NCBI GenBank assembly: GCA_009996675.1
Contig: JAACZQ010000028.1
Coordinates: 1-44,515, forward strand
Direction of reading: 5' to 3'
Source: Chitinophagaceae bacterium
GTDB taxonomy: Bacteria; Bacteroidota; Bacteroidia; Chitinophagales; Chitinophagaceae
DNA: 44,515 nucleotides
The notes beneath the pieces are model-generated. The model saw nothing but the letters and a program-made list of their open reading frames with translations, was not told where the DNA came from and made no database searches. Shown here piece by piece: positions 1 to 7,973 of this stretch (position 1 is its first letter; every line of letters starts with the position of its first letter). The translations under genes and the position numbers were made by a program.

Positions 1-1815
1 CACACGGCCGGTATTGGGTTGAATGGTAAATCCATCGATGAAATCAAAGACCCCATCGGGTTGCGGATCATTACGGTTATTCAGCCGGTCGAGGTTGAGT
101 ATGCGCAACAAGGGCACCCCATCCACCCGGGGTGAGGTTTCGGGCAGGTAGCGCTTCAGTCCGCCACTGGGCTCTTCGTATAAAATATTCAGTTTAAAAT
201 CTTCCCGCTGTATACCGCCAAATACATCCAGCGAATACACGTTCTTCATCATCCAGTCCCAGATGGGCAATTGTACCCGCTGTGACGTGGCTTTCAATAA
301 TTTCAGGAACAATACTTTCTGCACGCCCCGTGAAGAGTCCAACGCAACATCCTGTGAGAATTCACCCACCTGATACACACGGCCATTGTAGGTATACTGA
401 AATGCCACACCCAACACTTCATCGGGCTGTAACTGGTTTTGCAGCGACAGATAACCGGCTTGCGCATTGAAGGTATATTCAGCCAGTGTTAGTTTCCGGG
501 CAAATGTTTTTTCATAATCATCCACCGGACGAAGCCCTTTCGACAATAATAAACTGTTGATGAATGCCGGGTTACGGCTGTTCGGATCATTCGTCAGAGA
601 TGTATACAGATTATTGGCTTGGTTAAATGGCAGGTTGCTGTTGGTGGCCGAACTGATGGATGCATTATAGGGTTTTGGTTCTGCCAGATCCATAAAACCC
701 ACCACATCACGGGCTTCTGTTGTGGCACCGGTGCGGTTGGTTACCCACACTTCTATCCGTTGGATCTGCACTTGTGAATTTACCACCGGCAGATTACGCA
801 TCACGGTATTGTAATTATCATGGAAATATTGTCCGAGTAAGAAATGTCTGTTCTCATCATATTCATCCAGTCGTTTCTGGAAATTGGATAAGGCCGCACC
901 ACCCTGGAGTGATACAGACTGGCGACTGGAGCGCTGGTTGGCGATAGCACCGGTTACAAAGAGTTTACCAAACTGTAGTTGTGTTTTGATACCAAACAGG
1001 TTTTGTGTACTGGGTATCAGTGTTCCTTTGGACTGAAAGGAAATATTACCAGCTTCAATGCTTTTAATCAATTCATCATCCATGCCTTTATAATCCAGTT
1101 TGATCTGGTTATCAAAATTCAGGTTGGACTGTGTATTGTAATTAATGGGGAATTTGAGTTTATTCCCAATATTGGCATTGACGTTGAGGTTGGCATTCAT
1201 ATCAAAATCAAAGCCACCATTCTTGCGCGCTCTTTCCGGCAAGGTCGGGTTTTTGATATTCTGCCCCTGGTAACCTGCGGTAACATATACATCGCCACTG
1301 GGGCGGATATCCACTTTCAGTTTATTCAGGAGGTTGGGATCTTTGGTGAGGTCTTTCAGCTGACCGGCTGCATCTTTCAATCGACCTCCGGCAATATCCA
1401 CGGCATCACCCAGGCCAAAGATGCGGTCGAACAGGCGGTTGTACACACGCATGGGTGGGCGTTGTGCTTTTTTGTTCAGTGCGGTGAGTGCGTCAGCTCT
1501 TTTCTTGAAATAGTCTTTTTCAGCTTCTTTGTTCTGCAGTCGCCAGAATTCTTCGAAGCTCAGGTAGCTGGGTTTGCGGTAGTAGCTGTTACCAATTTTT
1601 TCAACGATATAGTACTGGCGTGTTTTGGGATCGTATTCAATGGTTCGTTTGATGAGGGAGGTATCGCGCAGGTCGAAGGGATTGCGGCTTTTTTCGCTGA
1701 TACCATCAGCCCTCCGGTCGTTAATGGGATAACGAAGGGAATCACGGTTCTGTGCGGTAAGCATACCACTATACAGCAACAGGGTCAGGCTGAAAAAAAG
1801 AATGCGTAAACGCAA
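1..1815 (-). CDS. sprA: SprA, outer-membrane translocon of the type IX secretion system (N-terminal part, runs off the left edge)
   Basis: This is the first 605 codons of a much larger protein; SprA is usually well over 2,000 residues. SprA (Sov in Porphyromonas) forms the giant outer-membrane beta-barrel through which type IX secretion substrates and gliding adhesins leave the cell. The frame opens with a signal peptide (RLRILFFSLTLLLYSG, ending near LTAQ). SprA-type stretches follow: QSNLNFDNQIKLDYKG near residue 230, LYEEPSGGLKRYLPE near 545, and ILNLDRLNNRNDPQPDGVFD near 575. No in-frame ATG lies before the signal peptide. An in-frame TAG at 1846-1848 bounds the frame, so the only reasonable start is the TTG at 1815-1813; the first ATG (residue 18) would remove the signal peptide. 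It lies 37 bases behind ruvA, the order known in other Bacteroidota, so the two are probably co-transcribed. Confidence 0.93.
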   Translation of the reverse strand, partial: MRLRILFFSLTLLLYSGMLTAQNRDSLRYPINDRRADGISEKSRNPFDLRDTSLIKRTIEYDPKTRQYYIVEKIGNSYYRKPSYLSFEEFWRLQNKEAEKDYFKKRADALTALNKKAQRPPMRVYNRLFDRIFGLGDAVDIAGGRLKDAAGQLKDLTKDPNLLNKLKVDIRPSGDVYVTAGYQGQNIKNPTLPERARKNGGFDFDMNANLNVNANIGNKLKFPINYNTQSNLNFDNQIKLDYKGMDDELIKSIEAGNISFQSKGTLIPSTQNLFGIKTQLQFGKLFVTGAIANQRSSRQSVSLQGGAALSNFQKRLDEYDENRHFLLGQYFHDNYNTVMRNLPVVNSQVQIQRIEVWVTNRTGATTEARDVVGFMDLAEPKPYNASISSATNSNLPFNQANNLYTSLTNDPNSRNPAFINSLLLSKGLRPVDDYEKTFARKLTLAEYTFNAQAGYLSLQNQLQPDEVLGVAFQYTYNGRVYQVGEFSQDVALDSSRGVQKVLFLKLLKATSQRVQLPIWDWMMKNVYSLDVFGGIQREDFKLNILYEEPSGGLKRYLPETSPRVDGVPLLRILNLDRLNNRNDPQPDGVFDFIDGFTIQPNTGRV

Positions 1816-1852
1816 AGCAAAGCACTTAGTTAGGTAGACTTGTTCCTATAGA

Positions 1853-2437
1853 TTATACATTTTTAAGCGCCTGTTTGATGATCTCTTCCAGTGAGGCATC
1901 AGCAGATGCTGCTAACATGGTTTTTTTAATGGCCTGTTCTGCCTGTGACCGCACAATACCCAATGCCACCAGTGCCTGAACAGCATCATTGTCTTTGGAA
2001 GCAACTGCTGTGATGCTGAGGGGAGATTCCAGGGATTGTTTTCCCAGTTTATCCCTTAATTCCACAATGAGTCGCTCCGCCGATTTACGGCCTATTCCTT
2101 TGATCCCTTCCAGCTGCTTCGTGTTGCCTTGCACAATGGCGCGAATGATTTCATCCGGCTTCATACCAGACAACATCATCCGGGCGGTAGCTGCACCCAC
2201 CCCCGATACACTGATCAGTTGCAGGAATAAATCCTTTTCTGCAATATCGGCAAAACCGAACAATGTTTGTGCATTTTCGGTAATATGTAAATAAGTGTGC
2301 AGCTGTCCCTGCTCGCTGTTGCTGATGGCTGCATAGGTATTGAGACTGATCTGCAGGTCATACCCCACTCCATTCACATCCACCACCACCCGGGCCGGGG
2401 TCTTAACCGCAAAATGTCCTCTTACAAATGCAATCAT
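1853..2437 (-). CDS. ruvA: RuvA, Holliday junction branch-migration subunit
   Basis: RuvA binds four-way DNA junctions as a tetramer and loads the RuvB motor for branch migration in recombinational repair. The 194-residue product has the normal RuvA length. It starts MIAFVRGHFAVK (N-terminal OB-fold) and carries VDVNGVGYDLQ. Two helix-hairpin-helix motifs follow, LISVSGVGAATARMML and LEGIKGIGRKSAERLI, which contact the junction backbone. A C-terminal domain III (about residues 150-194) would contact RuvB. The frame can be extended upstream to 2467, but the ATG at 2437 gives the standard RuvA N-terminus. A TAnnTTTG match on the minus strand (2452-2445) ends 7 bases before this ATG and another lies at 2496-2489. 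Its promoter region is shared with the divergent small gene pair at 2502-3181. Confidence 0.95.
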   Translation of the reverse strand: MIAFVRGHFAVKTPARVVVDVNGVGYDLQISLNTYAAISNSEQGQLHTYLHITENAQTLFGFADIAEKDLFLQLISVSGVGAATARMMLSGMKPDEIIRAIVQGNTKQLEGIKGIGRKSAERLIVELRDKLGKQSLESPLSITAVASKDNDAVQALVALGIVRSQAEQAIKKTMLAASADASLEEIIKQALKNV

Positions 2438-2470
2438 ACAGTCCCAAAAATAGGGGTAAATATGCATAGA

Positions 2471-2505
2471 TCATACGTATATTTGTATCAAATTTATACG
2501 TATGA
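2471..2505. promoter_or_regulatory. Palindromic operator-like element over the antitoxin start codon
   Basis: Two 11-base arms, TCATACGTATA at 2471-2481 and TATACGTATGA at 2495-2505, form a perfect inverted repeat. Each arm contains the 8-base palindrome ATACGTAT (2473-2480 and 2496-2503), with centres 23 bp apart, about two helical turns. The right arm covers the ATG at 2502. Such paired half-sites fit cooperative binding of two dimers, as in autoregulated toxin-antitoxin operons. The binding protein is inferred; the best candidate is the product of 2502-2753. Confidence 0.75.
2478..2496. promoter_or_regulatory. Overlapping divergent TAnnTTTG promoter elements
   Basis: On the plus strand TATATTTG (2478-2485) matches the Bacteroidota -7 consensus TAnnTTTG, 16 bases before the ATG at 2502, so the transcript leader would be very short. 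On the minus strand TAAATTTG (2496-2489) also matches and points to ruvA. Both sit between or inside the operator arms, so a bound repressor could occlude both. No clear -33 TTTG was found for either. Confidence 0.45.
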
Positions 2506-2753
2506 CGACCAAATTAACCTTATCGGTGGATGAGGCCGTGATCCGGGATGCCAAAGCCTATGCCCAGGGGGTTGGCCGCAGTGTATCGCAGCTGGTGGAA
2601 GCCTATTTGCGCGCACTCACCACCGAACAGCGGGTGCAACACACAAAATTGCCGGAAACCATAAAAAGATGGCATGGTGCCTTTGCTCCAGGCTTTACCT
2701 TTGGGGCCGGAACTGAAGCAACCGATCAGGCGGTTAGTGAGGACTGTCTATGA
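2502..2753 (+). CDS. Small antitoxin-like DNA-binding protein (DUF6364/ribbon-helix-helix-like)
   Basis: The 83-residue product starts TTKLTLSVDEAVIRDAKAYA, followed by GRSVSQLVEAYLRAL. This is the strand-helix-helix pattern of the ribbon-helix-helix-like antitoxins annotated as DUF6364 in Bacteroidota, which pair with PIN toxins. Residues 1-45 would dimerise and bind DNA; the Gly- and Thr-rich tail (about residues 50-83) would cover the toxin. Its last four bases overlap the toxin start (ATGA at 2750-2753), so translation is probably coupled. A perfect palindromic operator covers its start codon, which suggests autoregulation. The family assignment comes from pattern and context only. Confidence 0.72.
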   Translation: MTTKLTLSVDEAVIRDAKAYAQGVGRSVSQLVEAYLRALTTEQRVQHTKLPETIKRWHGAFAPGFTFGAGTEATDQAVSEDCL

Positions 2754-3181
2754 AACAGGTGCTCATAGATACCCGATTATTGCAGGATTTCCTCACCGGG
2801 CAATCGCCGCGGGACCGGGATGCTGCATTATTGCTGGAGCTGGCTTACCAGCAAGTGCTGGTTTTACATTGCAGCAGCATCGGGTTTTATGGTTTACTGC
2901 CGGTTTTACGTGCAAACAGCAGCCCGGAGAAAGCTTTACAGGCCCTGCGTGACCTGAAGCCACTGGTGCAGCTGGTGGATGTACCGGTCCGCATGCTGGA
3001 CAAGGTACTGGAGCAATCACCGGCCATGCAGGAAGCCGCTTTATTATTATCGCTCGCTTTACAGATGAAAGATATTGCGGCCCTGGTGACTGCTTATCCG
3101 AAAGAATTCAAGACAAAAAAAATATCCATACAAACACCCAAAGAATTTTTAGACGCTTATAACCAAATGATTCATGAGTAA
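2750..3181 (+). CDS. PIN-domain protein, VapC-like toxin with a degraded active site
   Basis: PIN-domain toxins are metal-dependent RNases with a cluster of three or four acidic residues. The 143-residue product keeps the PIN frame: [12 protein letters not shown] at the N-terminus (D7 is the first acid), [13 protein letters not shown] in the middle, and [20 protein letters not shown] at the end, close to the C-terminal signature of Bacteroidota PIN proteins. Several usual catalytic positions differ. DTN is DTR, no acidic residue is evident after CSSIG, the DAL motif reads QEAA, and the terminal D-x3-TRN motif reads AALVTAY. Nuclease activity is therefore doubtful. It overlaps the upstream antitoxin-like gene by 4 bases and fabH by 8 bases, so fabH may be translated from the same message. 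Confidence 0.72.
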   Translation: MKQVLIDTRLLQDFLTGQSPRDRDAALLLELAYQQVLVLHCSSIGFYGLLPVLRANSSPEKALQALRDLKPLVQLVDVPVRMLDKVLEQSPAMQEAALLLSLALQMKDIAALVTAYPKEFKTKKISIQTPKEFLDAYNQMIHE

Positions 3182-4169
3182 GATTACAGCAGCGATCACA
3201 GCAGTAGGTGGTTATGTACCCGAAGACAAACTCACCAATTTTGACCTGGAGAAAATGGTTGATACCAACGACGAGTGGATCCGCACCCGCACCGGTATCG
3301 AAGAAAGAAGAATTTTAAAAGAGCCCGGTAAAGCCAGCAGTGATATGGCTGTTCCTGCCGTTCAGGAAATCCTGCGCAAGAAAAACCTCAGTCCCCTTGA
3401 TATTGATTGCGTAATCTGTGCCACTGTCACACCCGATATGGTATTCCCCGCCACCGCCAATATCATCTGTGATAAACTGGGTGCCACCAATGCCTGGGGT
3501 TATGATATGAGTGCGGCCTGCAGTGGTTTTCTCTATGCGCTTACTACTGGCGCCATGTATATTGAAAGTGGCCGCTTTAAAAAAGTAATTGTAGTGGGGG
3601 TTGATAAAATGAGTGCGATCATTGACTATACCGATCGTGCTACCTGCATTATTTTTGGTGACGGCGCCGGTGCTGTTTTACTGGAACCCGCTACCGATGG
3701 CAGTGGTGTATTGGATAGTATCCTGAAAAGTGATGGAAGCGGCCGTCAGTACCTGCATATGAAAGCTGGTGGCTCTTTAAAACCCGCAACAGTTGATACC
3801 GTCATGGCCCGCGAGCACTTTGCTTACCAGGAAGGACAATCGGTTTTCAAATTTGCGGTAAAAGGTATGGCTGATGTGAGTGCAGAACTACTGGAAAGAA
3901 ATAATCTCACCGGTGAAGATATTGCCTGGCTGGTACCCCACCAGGCCAACCTGCGCATCATTGACGCTACAGCCAACCGCATGGGTTTACCCAAGGAAAA
4001 GGTAATGATCAATATCCAGAAATACGGCAATACCACTGCCGCCACATTGCCACTTTGTTTGTGGGACTGGGAAAAACAACTGAAGAAAGGCGACAATATT
4101 GTCCTCGCAGCTTTCGGCGGCGGATTTACCTGGGGAGCCACCTGGGTGAAGTGGGCGTATGAGGGGTGA
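3174..4169 (+). CDS. fabH: FabH, beta-ketoacyl-ACP synthase III
   Basis: FabH starts fatty-acid elongation by condensing an acyl-CoA primer with malonyl-ACP. The 331 residues match the usual length. The thiolase-fold catalytic triad is visible: Cys116 in [13 protein letters not shown], His256 in [10 protein letters not shown], and Asn286 in [12 protein letters not shown]. The N-terminus ([15 protein letters not shown], then [16 protein letters not shown]) is also typical. The start overlaps the end of the PIN-like gene by 8 bases, so fabH seems to depend at least partly on the upstream toxin-antitoxin-like transcript. That is unusual for an essential gene, unless an internal promoter lies in the PIN coding sequence. 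No rpmF or plsX lies next to it, and fabD is 4 kb away. Confidence 0.95.
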   Translation: MSKITAAITAVGGYVPEDKLTNFDLEKMVDTNDEWIRTRTGIEERRILKEPGKASSDMAVPAVQEILRKKNLSPLDIDCVICATVTPDMVFPATANIICDKLGATNAWGYDMSAACSGFLYALTTGAMYIESGRFKKVIVVGVDKMSAIIDYTDRATCIIFGDGAGAVLLEPATDGSGVLDSILKSDGSGRQYLHMKAGGSLKPATVDTVMAREHFAYQEGQSVFKFAVKGMADVSAELLERNNLTGEDIAWLVPHQANLRIIDATANRMGLPKEKVMINIQKYGNTTAATLPLCLWDWEKQLKKGDNIVLAAFGGGFTWGATWVKWAYEG

Positions 4170-4180
4170 TTGATGAGCAG

Positions 4181-4292
4181 TCAGTAGTGAGTAATGAAAA
4201 CAGATCAATGATATGTAGTCATTACCGACTACTCACACGAATCATTCCTACCCACATCAAAATCAAAAAATCAAAGATCTGAGATCTGACAT
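4181..4292. repeat. Intergenic dispersed repeat, copy 1
   Basis: The spacer between fabH and the DinB-like gene is built from words that recur at 13185-13308. An imperfect hairpin is formed by AGTAGTGAGTAATGA (4183-4197) and TCATTACCGACTACT (4219-4233). The second block, 4251-4292, is a close match in inverted orientation to 13185-13229 (CCCACATCAAA, then a poly-A-rich stretch, then GATCTGACAT). No coding potential is seen. Confidence 0.7.
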
Positions 4293-4297
4293 CCTTC

Positions 4298-4789
4298 TCA
4301 GTTCTCCCGTGTAAAAACGATATAATCTGTTGCCGGTACCGTTGTGATTCCCAACTGCCGTAGTTGTGCCACTGCCTGTCCCCTGTGATAGGTTCCATGA
4401 TTCAACAGGTGTAACAGGATATCACGGATGGGTTGCACAAAGGGTTCCCCCTTCATGTTTTTATAGGGTAAACTGGCATTAATCATATCCGGACTGGCAT
4501 TGGTGATCCATTCCGACCATTGCTTTGCGTGATATTGCAATCCATTGGCAATATCACGCATATTTGGGTGAAAGCTGAGGCTGGGCACCACAATCTGTTC
4601 ATGCATTTGCAGTCGCTGCCACCAGATACTGGAAGCATCCCAGATGTGGAGAAAAGTCTTCTGAACAGAGGGGAAACTGCTGATGGCTTCCCGGGTATGC
4701 ATCGATTCATCCAATGACAGGATCACCTGCAACAGCCGGTCATTGGCCCAATGCTCATAGTTTGCGTAGTTGATGAGTAATTGCTTCAT
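4298..4789 (-). CDS. DinB-family protein, probable metal-dependent hydrolase or thiol transferase
   Basis: The 163-residue product fits the DinB/YfiT four-helix bundle fold, in which three histidines bind a divalent metal. Candidate ligands are His48 (TFLHIWDAS), His131 and His135 (LLNHGTYHRGQAVAQLRQLG); the last stretch is the classic DinB C-terminal motif. The ATG at 4789 (MKQLLINYANYEHWANDRLL) is chosen because it gives the normal family N-terminus, although the frame is open further upstream to 4837. It is transcribed divergently from the trans-sulfuration enzyme at 4854, leaving 64 bases for both promoters. Members act in thiol detoxification or are uncharacterised, so the substrate cannot be told from sequence. 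Confidence 0.85.
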   Translation of the reverse strand: MKQLLINYANYEHWANDRLLQVILSLDESMHTREAISSFPSVQKTFLHIWDASSIWWQRLQMHEQIVVPSLSFHPNMRDIANGLQYHAKQWSEWITNASPDMINASLPYKNMKGEPFVQPIRDILLHLLNHGTYHRGQAVAQLRQLGITTVPATDYIVFTREN

Positions 4790-4798
4790 GATTCGTCT

Positions 4799-4806
4799 TA
4801 CATTTG
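4799..4806 (+). promoter_or_regulatory. TAnnTTTG promoter element for the PLP enzyme
   Basis: TACATTTG matches the Bacteroidota -7 consensus 47 bases before the ATG at 4854, giving a leader of about 40 nt. No convincing -33 TTTG was seen. Confidence 0.4.
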
Positions 4807-4853
4807 ATAAAGCTGATGACAGTCGTTCTGTAATCACCTACAATGTACAAATT

Positions 4854-6077
4854 ATGGCACAGAAATTTCCTTTTACCGGTCTCAGTTCCGTAGCCCTGCA
4901 TGCGGCAGGCGGACAAAACGCAGCAGATGCTCACCTGACCCCTATTTATGCCACTTCCACCTTCACTTTTGATACAGCACAGGAGGGCATGGAACGTTTT
5001 GCGGGATCAGACAAAACCCGTGTATACAGCCGCTGGGGTAACCCTACCTTTACCGCAGCTGAGGAAACCATTGCCGCCCTGGAAGCTTTCGGGCTTACCG
5101 ATGAACAGGGACAACCCCTGCAACTCAAAGCACTCTTACATGCCAGTGGTCAGGCTGCCATGACTACCCTTTTCCTGAGCAACCTGAAAACCGGAGATGC
5201 CCTTTTATCGCATTTTTCGCTCTATGGCGGCACCCAGGAACTGATGTATAAGGTACTGGCGGATACCGGCATTCAGCCCATACTGGTAGATATGCGCGAC
5301 CTGAATCAGGTTGCTTCCGCCCTGAAACAAAATCCACAGATCAAACTGGTGCATATTGAAACACCGGCCAACCCCACCATACAATGTGTGGATATTGCCG
5401 CTGTTACCCAACTGGCCAAGGCCGGCGGAAAACTGGTTAGCGTGGACAATACTTTCGCTACCCCTTATCTCCAGCAGCCTTTTCGGTATGGGGTTGATTT
5501 TGTCTTTCATTCCACTACCAAATTCCTGAATGGACATGGTACCGCTATCGGCGGGGTATTGATCGGTAAAGACATCGAAAGAATGAAAACCGGCATCTGG
5601 AAATGGCATGTATTACTGGGTGGCAACAGTAATCCCTTTGATGCTTTTCTACTGGCGCAGGGAATGAAAACACTGGAACTGCGTATGGACCGGCACTGCA
5701 GTAATGCCATGACCGTAGCCGAATACCTTGCCAAGCACCCGGCCGTAGCACAGGTGAACTATACAGGCTTAAGCAATCACCCCGATCATGCAGTTGCCCT
5801 CAAACAAATGAAACATCCTGGTGCAGTACTGAGTTTTGAACTCAAGGGCGGACTGGAAGCGGGCAAACAATTCATCGACCGTTTGCAGATGTGCGTGCGG
5901 GCTATTTCATTGGGAACCGTAGATACACTGGTATCACATCCGGCAAGTATGAGTCATTTTGGTATTCCGCGCGATGAAAGAATCAAATACGGAATTACCG
6001 ATGGTCTGATCCGCATGAGTGTGGGAATTGAGCAGGTGAATGATATTCTGACGGATCTGGAGCAGGCACTGCAATAA
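4854..6077 (+). CDS. Trans-sulfuration-family PLP enzyme (methionine gamma-lyase or cystathionine gamma-synthase/lyase-like)
   Basis: The 407-residue product belongs to the Cys/Met-metabolism PLP enzymes. Lys223 in HSTTKFLNGHG is the Schiff-base lysine. RVYSRWGNPT (Tyr58, Arg60) binds the cofactor phosphate of the neighbouring subunit. HIETPANPT and SVDNTFATPYLQQP are family signatures, with the cofactor-binding aspartate in VDNTF. The segment around residues 80-95 (GLTDEQGQPLQLK) is a small insertion before the HASGQAAM loop. Motifs alone do not separate methionine gamma-lyase, cystathionine gamma-lyase and O-acetylhomoserine sulfhydrylase. No other methionine or cysteine gene is nearby. The ATG at 4854 (MAQKFPFTGL) is preferred over an open upstream extension to 4770 that would overlap the divergent gene. 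Confidence 0.9.
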   Translation: MAQKFPFTGLSSVALHAAGGQNAADAHLTPIYATSTFTFDTAQEGMERFAGSDKTRVYSRWGNPTFTAAEETIAALEAFGLTDEQGQPLQLKALLHASGQAAMTTLFLSNLKTGDALLSHFSLYGGTQELMYKVLADTGIQPILVDMRDLNQVASALKQNPQIKLVHIETPANPTIQCVDIAAVTQLAKAGGKLVSVDNTFATPYLQQPFRYGVDFVFHSTTKFLNGHGTAIGGVLIGKDIERMKTGIWKWHVLLGGNSNPFDAFLLAQGMKTLELRMDRHCSNAMTVAEYLAKHPAVAQVNYTGLSNHPDHAVALKQMKHPGAVLSFELKGGLEAGKQFIDRLQMCVRAISLGTVDTLVSHPASMSHFGIPRDERIKYGITDGLIRMSVGIEQVNDILTDLEQALQ

Positions 6078-6132
6078 GCTGTAATAAAACACAGTTTTTA
6101 GCTACTGATATTTCAGCACCAAATATTCTGCC

Positions 6133-7965
6133 ATGAGAAAGATGAAAACATGGGCGGCTGTATTGGCATTATCGGCCATCAGCTTCAGCCTTCCTGCCCA
6201 GAAAAAAAACCGGGTCAATACCCCCACCGATCGTTTTGCCGGTCTGGATACGGCTTTTGAACGCGTCCTGCGCGAGTTTTATGCGGCCGGTATGGCGGTA
6301 GCCGTAGTTGAAAAAGATAAAATCGTATATGCAAAAGGATTTGGCTATCGTGATCTGGAAAAAAAATTACCAGTAACACCCAATACATTGTTTGCCATCG
6401 GCAGTTGTACCAAAGCTTTCACAGCTTCACTCATGGGTCAGCTGCGGAAAGACGGCAAACTTGATTTTGATAAGCCGGTACTGAACTACCTGCCGGCACT
6501 GCATTTTTACAATGACGATATGAACCGGATGATCACACTGCGGGATATGATGTCGCACCGCACGGGTTTACCTCGACATGATTTTTCCTGGTATATTTTT
6601 AAAAATGATTCACGCGACAGTCTGCTCACGCGTATCCGGTACCAGGAGCCCAGTACGGGTATCCGTGAGCGCTGGCAGTATAATAATTTCATGTTCCTGG
6701 CCCAGGGCATGGTAGCGGAAAAAATCACCGGTAAAAGCTGGGAAGAAAATATCAGCACACAAATACTCAAGCCATTGGGCATGAGCCGTTCCAATTTCAG
6801 CATTGAAGGCTTACAGAAAGATGCCGATGCTTCACTGGGTTATGGGTTGAAAAAAGACAGTATCATCGATCTGCTGGATTATTATCACATCAATGCCATG
6901 GGGCCGGCGGGAAGCATCAACAGCAGTGTAACTGAAATGGCCAACTGGGTAATGACCTGGATCAATGGCGGTAAGTTTAATGGCAAAGAAATTTTACCTG
7001 CCAATTATGTTTCAGAAGCCATATCACCCCAAATGGTTGCAGGCCCTGGCCTGCCTTCTGCAGAAAAACCGGATCTGCATTTTTCCACCTACGGACTTGG
7101 CTGGTTTCTCTCCTCTTACAAAAGCCATTTCCGGGTTGAGCATGGCGGTAATATAGACGGATTCTCCGCCAGTACCAGTTTCTTTCCAACAGATAGTATT
7201 GGTATTATCGTGCTCACCAATCAGAACGGTTCCTCCGTTAATGGAGTAGTGCGCAATATTTTAGCCGACCGTATGCTGGGGCTGCCCTATTTCGACTGGA
7301 CTTCCGATATCAAGAAAAGTACCGACAAAGCATTGGCTTCTGCCAAAGAATCGGCCCGGAGTGCCGCTTCCAACCAGCAGTCCGGTACCACACCCAGTCA
7401 CCCGCTGAAAGACTATACCGGCCTTTACACACATCCCGGTTATGGCACTATGGACCTGGTATTGAAAAATGATTCGCTCTTCATGCTTACACCAGGAGAT
7501 ATCACCTGGCTGCGTCATTATCACTATGATATATTTGAGCCCTTTGACGTAAATAAAAAAACGGGAATCGACACCAGCCAGAGAAGTCCGCTCCGTCTGC
7601 AATTTCATATGTCGGAGACCGGTGAGATCAATGCACTGACCACCAAATTTGAACCCACGCTGTCAGCATTGCGTTTTACCAGAAGCCCTAAACTGCAACA
7701 GGTAAGCAGCAGTGAACTGGAAAAATATACCGGTGAATACACTTTATCGGGTGCAACTGTAAAAGTCTCTGTGAAAAACGACAAACTTCATGTACTCATC
7801 CCCGGTCAGCCTGAATATCCGCTGGATGCCTTGGGTGCGCATAAGTTTGCACTGAAGATTGCACCAGGTTACTATGTACAGTTTGATGTAAATGAAAAAG
7901 GAGAAAGTACCCAGCTTACTTTTATGCAGCCAAATGGTAACTTCGCAGCCAAAAGAAAACAATAG
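6133..7965 (+). CDS. Exported serine hydrolase, class C beta-lactamase/penicillin-binding-protein fold, with C-terminal DUF3471-like domain
   Basis: The 610-residue product has a signal peptide (MKTWAAVLALSAISFSLPAQ) and acts in the periplasm. The beta-lactamase fold spans about residues 40-400. It shows the SxxK nucleophile motif S91-C-T-K94 (FAIGSCTKAFTA), the Tyr-x-Asn motif Y183-N-N (WQYNNFMFLAQ), and the third motif HGG at 337-339 (VEHGGNIDGF). The tail (about 415-610) has two lipocalin-like repeats starting KDYTGLYTHPGYG and EKYTGEYTLSG, as in DUF3471 domains. These enzymes are peptidases, esterases or D-amino-acid hydrolases. A role in antibiotic resistance should not be assumed. It lies 8 bases ahead of the acetyltransferase gene and is probably co-transcribed with it. 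Confidence 0.9.
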   Translation: MRKMKTWAAVLALSAISFSLPAQKKNRVNTPTDRFAGLDTAFERVLREFYAAGMAVAVVEKDKIVYAKGFGYRDLEKKLPVTPNTLFAIGSCTKAFTASLMGQLRKDGKLDFDKPVLNYLPALHFYNDDMNRMITLRDMMSHRTGLPRHDFSWYIFKNDSRDSLLTRIRYQEPSTGIRERWQYNNFMFLAQGMVAEKITGKSWEENISTQILKPLGMSRSNFSIEGLQKDADASLGYGLKKDSIIDLLDYYHINAMGPAGSINSSVTEMANWVMTWINGGKFNGKEILPANYVSEAISPQMVAGPGLPSAEKPDLHFSTYGLGWFLSSYKSHFRVEHGGNIDGFSASTSFFPTDSIGIIVLTNQNGSSVNGVVRNILADRMLGLPYFDWTSDIKKSTDKALASAKESARSAASNQQSGTTPSHPLKDYTGLYTHPGYGTMDLVLKNDSLFMLTPGDITWLRHYHYDIFEPFDVNKKTGIDTSQRSPLRLQFHMSETGEINALTTKFEPTLSALRFTRSPKLQQVSSSELEKYTGEYTLSGATVKVSVKNDKLHVLIPGQPEYPLDALGAHKFALKIAPGYYVQFDVNEKGESTQLTFMQPNGNFAAKRKQ

Positions 7966-7973
7966 TATCCTGT

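Noticed and set aside
979..1809. 276-codon open frame on the plus strand
   Set aside because: It lies antisense to sprA, whose protein sequence is clearly recognisable; the plus-strand translation has no family features.
6133..7965. Beta-lactamase conferring drug resistance
   Set aside because: The SxxK/YxN/HGG fold is shared with peptidases and esterases, and the DUF3471-type tail points to the latter group.
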